A DNA stretch of 11,320 nt, taken from NCBI GenBank assembly GCA_025464545.1, contig JAODMA010000391.1, positions 1 through 11,320 on the forward strand, in the 5' to 3' direction. The position numbers were made by a program, and so were the translations under genes. Under the pieces are notes generated by a model that saw nothing but the letters and a program-made list of their open reading frames with translations, searched no databases and was not told the origin of the DNA. This stretch comes from Arthrobacter sp. GTDB lineage: Bacteria; Actinomycetota; Actinomycetes; Actinomycetales; Micrococcaceae. The stretch's first letter is position 1; the number at the start of each line of letters is the position of its first letter. Below, one piece after another: positions 6,189 through 11,320 of the stretch.

Positions 6189-7871
6189 GTGGCTCATATT
6201 GACGTTTCCAACATCGATTACTTCCTTTCAGACGGCACGCAACTGCTCAACGGCGTGACCTTCAAGGTTCCGGACGGCACCAAGACGGCCCTGATCGGGC
6301 CCAACGGAACGGGAAAAACGACGCTGTTCCGGATCATCTCCGGCGACCTCGTCCCGGATGAGGGTGTGATCGGCCGCTCTGGAAATATGGGCATCATGCG
6401 CCAGTTCGTAGGCCAGGTCCGGGATGATTCCACGGTCCGCGACCTGCTGGTTTCGGCCGCGCCGCCGGCGCTGGCCGCCGCTGCGCGCGCGGTCGACGAG
6501 GCCGAGCTGGCGATGCTGGAGCACGACGACGAGCCCACCCAGATGAACTACGCCCAGGCGATCGTGGACTGGGGCGACGCCGGCGGTTACGACGTCGAGA
6601 CGGTCTGGGATGAGGTCTGCATGGCCGCGCTGGGCCTGCCGTTTGACCGCGCACAGCACCGGCCGGCGTCGAGCCTCTCCGGCGGCGAGCAGAAGCGCTT
6701 GGTCCTCGAGGCGCTTTTCGCGGGCCCGGACGAACTGCTGCTGCTAGATGAGCCCGACAACTACCTCGACGTGCCGGGCAAGCGCTGGCTGGAGGCCAAG
6801 CTGAACGAGTCGAAGAAGACCGTGTTCTTCATCAGCCACGACCGCGAGCTCCTCAACAACGCGGCCGGCCGCATCGTCACCCTCGAACCGGGCATCAACG
6901 GCGCGGGTGCCTGGGTCCACGGCGGCGGCTTCGGCTCCTATGTGGAGGCGCGTGCAGACCGGAACGCCCGCTTCGAGGAGCTGCGCAAGCGCTGGGACGA
7001 AGAGCATGTAAAGCTCAAGGAACTCGTCAACATGTACAAAAACAAGGCCGCATTCCGTTCCGATATGGCCAACCGGTACCACGCCGCGCAGACCCGGCTG
7101 GCGAAGTTCCTGGAAGTCGGCCCGCCCGAGGCCCTGCCGATCGAGCAGAACGTGCAGATGCGGCTCAAGGGCGGCCGGACCGCGAAGCGTGCCATCGTGG
7201 CCGAAAGGCTGGAACTGACCGGGCTCATGAAGGCGTTCTCCACTGAGGTGTGGTTCGGTGACCGGGTCGGCGTCCTGGGCTCCAACGGATCCGGCAAGAG
7301 CCATTTCCTGCGCCTGCTTGCCACCGGCGGCACCGACCCGGAACGCGAACACCTCCCGGTGTCCGACGTCGAGATCGCCGAAGTCCCGCACGAAGGCACG
7401 GTCAAACTTGGCGCCCGGATCCGGCCCGGCTTCTTCGCGCAGACTCATGTCCGGCCGGACCTTCTGGGCAAAACGCTGCTGGAAATCCTGCACCGGGGCG
7501 ACGAGCACCGTTCCGGGCTGGGCCGCGAAGCGGCCGCCGGGGCACTGGACGGCTACGGCCTGGCCGCGCAGTCGGAGCAGAAGTACGAATCGCTCTCCGG
7601 CGGGCAGCAGGCCCGTTTCCAGATTCTGCTGCTGCAGCTCTCCGGTGCCACGCTGCTGCTGCTCGATGAGCCGACCGACAACCTGGACCTGCACTCGGCC
7701 GAGGCGCTTGAACGGGCGATCGACCACTTCGAGGGCACGGTCCTGGCCGTCACCCACGACCGTTGGTTCTCCCGGACCTTCGACCGTTTTCTGGTCTTCG
7801 GCTCCGACGGCAAGGTCTACGAGTCGGCCGAACCGGTCTGGGACGAAAAGCGCGTCGAGCGGGCCCGCTAG
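6189..7871 (+). CDS. ABC-F family ATPase (soluble, two ABC domains)
   Basis: This 560-aa protein has two ATP-binding cassettes and no membrane span, the ABC-F layout. Members act on the ribosome (translation factors or antibiotic-resistance proteins) instead of transporting. Cassette 1 has Walker A GPNGTGKTT (Lys43), signature LSGGEQ (163-168), Walker B LLLLDEP (Asp187, Glu188) and switch His217. Cassette 2 has Walker A GSNGSGKS (Lys370), signature LSGGQQ (479-484), Walker B LLLLDEP (Asp493, Glu494) and His523. The charged linker between them (about 245-325) includes RFEELRKRWDEEHVKLKELV, likely the alpha-helical P-site tRNA-interacting motif. Departures from the common pattern are DEPDNYLD and DEPTDNLD in place of DEPTNHLD, and His after GKS in the second Walker A. 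Both catalytic glutamates remain, so it should be active. I cannot tell a housekeeping role from a resistance role. It may be cotranscribed with the penicillin-binding protein gene 58 bp upstream. Confidence 0.9.
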   Translation: MAHIDVSNIDYFLSDGTQLLNGVTFKVPDGTKTALIGPNGTGKTTLFRIISGDLVPDEGVIGRSGNMGIMRQFVGQVRDDSTVRDLLVSAAPPALAAAARAVDEAELAMLEHDDEPTQMNYAQAIVDWGDAGGYDVETVWDEVCMAALGLPFDRAQHRPASSLSGGEQKRLVLEALFAGPDELLLLDEPDNYLDVPGKRWLEAKLNESKKTVFFISHDRELLNNAAGRIVTLEPGINGAGAWVHGGGFGSYVEARADRNARFEELRKRWDEEHVKLKELVNMYKNKAAFRSDMANRYHAAQTRLAKFLEVGPPEALPIEQNVQMRLKGGRTAKRAIVAERLELTGLMKAFSTEVWFGDRVGVLGSNGSGKSHFLRLLATGGTDPEREHLPVSDVEIAEVPHEGTVKLGARIRPGFFAQTHVRPDLLGKTLLEILHRGDEHRSGLGREAAAGALDGYGLAAQSEQKYESLSGGQQARFQILLLQLSGATLLLLDEPTDNLDLHSAEALERAIDHFEGTVLAVTHDRWFSRTFDRFLVFGSDGKVYESAEPVWDEKRVERAR

Positions 7872-7905
7872 GGGCCGGGCTCCCCCGGATTCTGCAGGTT
7901 CTTCC

Positions 7906-7936
7906 TGAACCTCCCTCCCGCTCCGCGGGAGGTTCA
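7906..7936 (+). terminator. Probable terminator after ABC-F gene
   Basis: TGAACCTCCC (7906-7915) pairs perfectly with GGGAGGTTCA (7927-7936), a 10-bp stem with an 11-nt loop. The downstream T-tract is weak (ACTTTAA), so termination may be partial. It separates the ABC-F gene from the DeoR-MFS unit. Confidence 0.55.
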
Positions 7937-7984
7937 GCTCACTTTAAGGTCTTGCGCTTTGTCTCGGCGCCCTACGGCTGCACA

Positions 7985-8020
7985 GCAAATGATTAAATGA
8001 TCACAACCCGTTAGCATTTG
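7985..8020 (+). promoter_or_regulatory. AT-rich promoter/operator for deoR-MFS unit
   Basis: This short AT-rich patch stands out in the GC-rich surroundings. It holds a tandem repeat AAATGAT (7987-7993 and 7995-8001), the palindrome TGATCA (7998-8003), and an inverted pair CAAATG (7986-7991) with CATTTG (8015-8020). TAGCAT (8012-8017) fits a TAnnnT -10 box ending 6 nt before the ATG at 8024. DeoR-family repressors commonly bind repeats over their own promoter, so autoregulation here is likely but inferred. Confidence 0.5.
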
Positions 8021-8023
8021 AAG

Positions 8024-8794
8024 ATGAGCACTGACGAGCGGCACCGCCTGATCGGCGAACTGCTGCGCCACCGGGAGCACGTGACGGTGGACGAACTGAT
8101 GGCCGCATGCGGAGCCTCGGGCGCCACCATCAGGCGCGACCTCGACGTTTTGGCGAAGCACGGCGTGCTGAGGAGGGTCCACGGCGGAGCCAGGAGCCTG
8201 CTTGCAGGTGGCGAAAACCCTGAGTACGGGCAGCGGGAGCTGGAAGACCACGCCGTCAAGGTACGGCTTGCTGCCGGGGTTGCGGCCCTGCTCAAGGACC
8301 GGGGACACGTCTGGCTGGACAGCGGCACCACTGCCACGGAAATCGCCCGCCAACTGCAGCAGCGCGAGATGACGATCATGCCGATGTCTTTGCGGGCCGT
8401 CAACGCGCTCACCGCAGGGCCGCCGGCCGGCCGGCGCCCCGACTTATTGCTCCCGGGCGGAAGCCTGGTCCCCGGAGAACAGTCCTTCCGCGGACCCATG
8501 GCGGAAGCCAATATCCGCTCGCTGCGTTTCGACAGCGCCGTGATCACACCCTGCGCGCTGAATCTCCGGGACGGACTGCTGGCCCACGACCTCGACGACG
8601 CCGCTGTGAAGCGCGCCGGACTGGAGTCCGCAGGTCGAGTGATCGTGGCCTGCTCCGGCGCAAAATGGAACGCCAGCGCCGTGGCGCTCGTCGCGCCCCT
8701 CGACGCCGTGGACACCATTGTTACGGACAAGGCCCTCAGTGCCGAAGAACTCGCCCAACTCGCTCAACACTCGGTGGAAGCAGTGATCGTATGA
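8024..8794 (+). CDS. DeoR/GlpR-family transcriptional repressor
   Basis: This 256-aa DNA-binding protein has the standard DeoR layout. An N-terminal winged helix-turn-helix (about 1-57) carries VTVDELMAACGASGATIRRD (20-39) followed by LRRVHGGA, the family signature. A C-terminal DeoR sensor domain, related to ribose-5-phosphate isomerase folds, has the phosphosugar-type motif WLDSGTTATE (97-106) and LLPGGSLVPGEQSFRGP. Members usually sense a phosphorylated sugar or similar metabolite and release DNA on binding it. The length is normal. The start is the ATG at 8024; a TTG at 8018 would add only two residues (MK) and sits between the -10-like box and the ATG. The gene overlaps the next by ATGA, so the transporter is very likely cotranscribed and is the prime regulatory target, together with the repressor's own promoter. 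Confidence 0.88.
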   Translation: MSTDERHRLIGELLRHREHVTVDELMAACGASGATIRRDLDVLAKHGVLRRVHGGARSLLAGGENPEYGQRELEDHAVKVRLAAGVAALLKDRGHVWLDSGTTATEIARQLQQREMTIMPMSLRAVNALTAGPPAGRRPDLLLPGGSLVPGEQSFRGPMAEANIRSLRFDSAVITPCALNLRDGLLAHDLDDAAVKRAGLESAGRVIVACSGAKWNASAVALVAPLDAVDTIVTDKALSAEELAQLAQHSVEAVIV

Positions 8795-9975
8795 CCGAAA
8801 CCGCAACCGGCCCGCAGCTCAAGGCCGCGGCCGCCGCCACTTTCCTGATTTTCGGCATCAACGGGCTCGTGTTCGCCAGCTGGGCCGCCCGCATCCCGTC
8901 GGTGACCGACATTCTGCAGATCACCTCAGGGCAGATGGGGACACTGCTGCTGTGCGTGGCGGTCGGCTCGCTCATCGCCCTGCCGACGGCGGGGCACGTC
9001 GTGGGCAGGATCGGCACGGCCAACGCCATCCGCGCTGCCGGTCTCCTGGCCGCGGCAGCTGGCGTGGGGATCGCGCTGTCGCTGGGTGCAGCATCTGTTC
9101 CGGGGACCGCAATCTCGCTGTTCTTCTTCGGTATCGGCATCGGGCTGTGGGACGTGTCTCAAAACATCGAAGGGGCCGACGTCGAGCACAAGCTCGGCCG
9201 CACGATCATGCCGCAGTTCCATGCCGCGTTTAGCGGCGGCGCCTTCATCGGCGCCCTGATCGGTGCCGGACTGTCCAAGCTCGGCGTCGGACTGCCTGCG
9301 CACCTGCTCGTGATCGCCGCGGTCGTCGCCGCGGCGGCCCTGTGGGCTCCCCGGTACTTCCTGCAGCACGTGCCGGCGGCTCCGGTTGCCGGGGAAGCAA
9401 CACATCCCCGCCCGCCGCGGGCCTGGCGTGATGGCCGCACCCTGCTGATCGGCGTCGTGGTTCTTGGCGCCACCCTCACCGAAGGCGCGGGAAACGACTG
9501 GATCGCAAAAGCCGCCGTGGACGGTCTCGGCGCCACGGAGTCCGCGGGGGCCCTGCTGTTTGCCGCCTTTGTCCTGGCCATGACCGCCATGCGATTTTTC
9601 GGCGGACGGGCGATTGACGCCTACGGACGGGTGGCGGTGCTCCGGGCGAGCATGGCAGCGGCCGCGCTCGGGCTGGGACTCTTCGTGTTTGCCGGCGACA
9701 TCTGGCTCGCAACGGCGGGCGCCGCGCTGTGGGGCGTGGGGGCAGCCCTCGCGTTCCCAGTGGGAATGTCCGCGGCAGCGGATGATCCGAAGCACGCAGC
9801 CGCCCGGGTCTCGGTCGTGTCGACGGTGGGCTACATCGCCTTCCTCGCCGGCCCCCCGCTGCTGGGCTACCTGGGCGACGTGACCGGAATCAGGATGGCC
9901 CTGCTGGCGATCGCCGTTCCGATTCTGGGTGCCCTTTTGCTCGCCGGCGCCGCGAAGCCCTTGCCCGCCCGGTGA
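8791..9975 (+). CDS. MFS transporter, YbjJ-like
   Basis: This 394-aa inner-membrane carrier has about twelve hydrophobic spans in two bundles, separated by a hydrophilic loop near residues 198-218. It resembles the E. coli YbjJ branch of the major facilitator superfamily. Shared stretches are FASWAARIPSVTDIL (28-42), NIEGADVE (125-132), LLIGVVVLG followed by EGAGNDW (218-236 region) and RVSVVSTVGYIAFLAGPPLL (309-328). The substrate of this branch is not established to my knowledge. The ATG overlaps the repressor stop codon (ATGA at 8791-8794), which is the reason for choosing it over in-frame codons further upstream. Being coupled to a DeoR-type regulator suggests the substrate is a sugar or related small metabolite, imported or exported. 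Confidence is high for the family and low for the substrate. Confidence 0.85.
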   Translation: MTETATGPQLKAAAAATFLIFGINGLVFASWAARIPSVTDILQITSGQMGTLLLCVAVGSLIALPTAGHVVGRIGTANAIRAAGLLAAAAGVGIALSLGAASVPGTAISLFFFGIGIGLWDVSQNIEGADVEHKLGRTIMPQFHAAFSGGAFIGALIGAGLSKLGVGLPAHLLVIAAVVAAAALWAPRYFLQHVPAAPVAGEATHPRPPRAWRDGRTLLIGVVVLGATLTEGAGNDWIAKAAVDGLGATESAGALLFAAFVLAMTAMRFFGGRAIDAYGRVAVLRASMAAAALGLGLFVFAGDIWLATAGAALWGVGAALAFPVGMSAAADDPKHAAARVSVVSTVGYIAFLAGPPLLGYLGDVTGIRMALLAIAVPILGALLLAGAAKPLPAR

Positions 9976-9984
9976 GCAGCCGAG

Positions 9985-10009
9985 AAGCATCCCGTTCACC
10001 TGGATGCTT
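9985..10009 (+). terminator. Weak hairpin after transporter gene
   Basis: AAGCATCC (9985-9992) pairs with GGATGCTT (10002-10009), an 8-bp stem with a 9-nt loop starting 10 nt after the stop codon. There is no T-tract, so it may stabilise the mRNA end or act only as a weak terminator. Confidence 0.35.
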
Positions 10010-10048
10010 ACGGTCCTCGTAGCCCAACCCTGCCTGGCGCCGCCGCAG

Positions 10049-10056
10049 TAAGGTGG
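10049..10056 (+). promoter_or_regulatory. -10 box or Shine-Dalgarno before PAP2 gene
   Basis: TAAGGT (10049-10054) fits a leaderless -10 box 6 nt before the ATG at 10061. The overlapping AAGGTGG (10050-10056) could instead be a ribosome binding site, although the 4-nt spacing is tight. The two readings exclude each other and sequence alone does not decide. Confidence 0.35.
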
Positions 10057-10060
10057 ACCA

Positions 10061-10888
10061 ATGCGAAGCGTGCTGAGGAAAGCGCCGGGCCGGCTGGCGG
10101 GACTGGACCGGAAACTGGTGCGGGCCGTCTCGGCGTTTCCCGGCGGGGGCCATGACGATTTTTTCCGGCGGCTCTCGGCCGCGGCAACCAAGGGAAAACT
10201 CTGGTTCGGCATCGCCGCTCTGATGGCACTGGTGCCTGGAAGGACCCGCCGTGCAGCGCTCCACGGGTTGCTGGCGCAGGGTGTGGCCTCCGCCATCACC
10301 AACCTTGGCTTTAAGACCTTCCTGCCGCGGGCACGCCCCCTGCCGGAGCACCTCCCGGCGTTCCGCTTCGTCCATCCCCAGCCCACGAGCTCCTCCATGC
10401 CTTCGGGCCACTCGGCCTCGGCCGCTGCCTTCGCACTGGGCGCGGGGCTGGTCCGCCCGGCCATCGGCGCCGCATTGGCCCCTATCGCTGCGGGGGTCGC
10501 CTACTCCCGCGTCCACACCGGAGCGCACTGGCCCTCCGACGTCCTCTTCGGCTCCGCCATCGGGGCCGGCGCTGCCCTCGTCACCCGCAGATGGTGGCCC
10601 GTCCGGCCGCCTTTTCCCGAGGTCCGGCGTTCTCCCGTCCAGGCCGCGGAGCTTCCCGACGGTGAGGGTCTTGGCATCGAGGTAAATACGCTCGGCGGCT
10701 CCTACGCCGCGGAGACCGCCGCGGCTTTGCAAAAAGTATTCCCCAAAGCGTATATAAGCGAGATGGCGCCCGACGAGGACGTAGCAGAGGCGATTTCGAC
10801 GGTCGCCGCTCGCCCCGGGACGGTATCGCAACTTTCAGTGGCGAGCTGGCCCGGCCAGAGATTACAACCAAAGGCATACGAGTCATAG
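10061..10888 (+). CDS. PAP2 phosphatase with truncated DAG-kinase-like domain
   Basis: The N-terminal 190 residues form a membrane PAP2 (type 2 phosphatidic acid phosphatase) domain with all three motifs. These are K85-x6-R92-P93 (in FKTFLPRARP), PSGH at 114-117, and SR-x5-H-x3-D at 149-160 (SRVHTGAHWPSD). It should hydrolyse a lipid or isoprenyl phosphate. After a hydrophilic linker, residues about 205-254 (EVNTLGGSY, then LQKVFPKA and APDEDVAEAI) look like the first part of a diacylglycerol-kinase/LCB5-type catalytic domain. Actinobacteria often carry such bifunctional PAP2-kinase proteins of nearly 500 residues. Here the kinase similarity ends at RPGT (251-254), before the expected GGDGT nucleotide-binding motif. 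About 20 unrelated residues then lead to a TAG at 10886-10888. The kinase part cannot be functional, but the phosphatase could be. The interruption coincides with a change to AT-richer DNA. Confidence 0.8.
   Translation: MRSVLRKAPGRLAGLDRKLVRAVSAFPGGGHDDFFRRLSAAATKGKLWFGIAALMALVPGRTRRAALHGLLAQGVASAITNLGFKTFLPRARPLPEHLPAFRFVHPQPTSSSMPSGHSASAAAFALGAGLVRPAIGAALAPIAAGVAYSRVHTGAHWPSDVLFGSAIGAGAALVTRRWWPVRPPFPEVRRSPVQAAELPDGEGLGIEVNTLGGSYAAETAAALQKVFPKAYISEMAPDEDVAEAISTVAARPGTVSQLSVASWPGQRLQPKAYES
10661..10888 (+). pseudogene. Interrupted kinase half of PAP2-DAGK gene
   Basis: This is the broken 3' part of the gene above. Kinase-like coding is recognisable up to about 10822. From about 10822-10830 the frame encodes SQLSVASW and onward, with no family resemblance, while another frame begins the downstream unknown protein. 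No small insertion or deletion restores a GGDGT-containing reading in the following bases, so this is a junction with other DNA and not a simple frameshift. Confidence 0.55.
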
Positions 10889-11289
10889 AGACCGAGCAAT
10901 CCGTCAACCAAGCGCTGACTTCAGCAGGGATGACAGTGCACGAGCTAAACATCAGCGACTCCCAAGGCCTCAATGTAGCAGTGGCAAGTTCTAACGTCAC
11001 TCAGTCGAACACCCTGTCCCCGGGCCAGATTGACCAGCTAGAAAGGATTCTCGGTTCTGTCCGCGCCATGCTGAACCCGATGGTTATCGGTGTCACCCAG
11101 GCCGCCGCTGCGGCGGCGCAGACCATTGCTGATGAGGTTGACGAGGAGATCCACTCATCAGCTCCTAGCGCTGGAAAGGTAAAGGCTTTGCTCCTGAAGC
11201 TGACGGAGCTTGCAGCAACTGGAACTGTGCAAGGCGGCGTTGATGCTGTGAGTGCCATGATGCAACAGGGCATCAACGGGACTGGCTAA
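10843..11289 (+). pseudogene. C-terminal part of an unrecognised protein
   Basis: I do not recognise this protein. One frame is open through the junction and ends at a TAA at 11287-11289. From about 10843 it reads GELARPEITTKG onward, then NISDSQGLNVAVASSNVTQS, an alanine-rich helix (TQAAAAAAQTIADEVDEE) and a closing helix pair ending MMQQGINGTG. The only ATG in reach is 10930, giving 119 aa. It lacks a spaced ribosome binding site, and recognisable-looking sequence precedes it, so the true start was probably further left and has been lost. Codons such as ATA, AGT, GTA and CTA are more frequent than in neighbouring genes, which suggests transfer. The Asn/Ser-rich linker followed by a helical tail recalls the C-termini of some accessory or defence-type hypothetical proteins, but this is only an impression. 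A short intact gene starting at 10930 is the alternative. Confidence 0.45.
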
Positions 11290-11300
11290 GCCAGGCCCCC
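11278..11300 (+). terminator. Weak hairpin over final stop codon
   Basis: CTGGC (11282-11286) and GCCAG (11290-11294) pair around the TAA stop codon. GGG (11278-11280) and the C-run at 11296-11300 could extend the stem with bulges. There is no T-tract before the window ends, so this is tentative. Confidence 0.2.
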
Positions 11301-11320
11301 AACTAAGAGGCCGGCCGAGC

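Noticed and set aside
8926..10464. 512-aa minus-strand ORF opposite the transporter and PAP2 genes
   Set aside because: It spans two well-supported plus-strand genes, and its composition is typical of an antisense frame in high-GC DNA.
10820..11320. Insertion sequence end at the right edge
   Set aside because: No transposase, terminal inverted repeat or target-site duplication is visible within the window. Only a composition change and a broken gene are seen.

Overview
The window is high-GC DNA. Its gene set and codon choice point to an actinobacterium, most likely an Arthrobacter/Pseudarthrobacter-type member of the Micrococcaceae; the genus is inferred from remembered family resemblance, not from a search. 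All convincing genes lie on the plus strand.

Layout: positions 1-855 are mostly non-coding. They hold a possible 46-codon small protein with a strong ribosome binding site (476-616), a weaker 49-codon ORF (696-845), and a strong hairpin terminator (723-757) that lies inside the second ORF. Next come a GT87-type membrane glycosyltransferase (856-2325) and, overlapping it by 8 nt, an FAD-dependent oxidoreductase (2318-3757). The decayed tail of a LuxR-type response regulator follows (3805-4095). Then come a lipoprotein class B penicillin-binding protein of the MecA/PBP-lipo architecture (4145-6130) and an ABC-F ATPase (6189-7871), closed by a hairpin (7906-7936). An AT-rich probable operator precedes a DeoR-family repressor (8024-8794), which overlaps an MFS transporter of the YbjJ type (8791-9975). 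The last native gene is a membrane PAP2 phosphatase fused to the start of a diacylglycerol-kinase-like domain that is cut short (10061-10888). The sequence then turns visibly AT-richer and carries the C-terminal part of an unrecognised protein (to 11289).

How the genes work together: two cell-envelope functions are present, lipoglycan/polyprenol glycosyl transfer and peptidoglycan cross-linking. DeoR-MFS looks like a self-contained regulator-transporter pair. Four transcription units (starts at 856, 4145, 8024 and 10061) have a -10-like hexamer 6-7 nt before the start codon, suggesting leaderless mRNAs. I see no RNA genes, CRISPR array, transposase or integrase. The most unusual place is the right edge, where the PAP2/kinase gene is interrupted near 10822-10830 by foreign-looking DNA. 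This may be the border of an integrated element or a deletion scar. I did not find a convincing new multi-gene system in this window.
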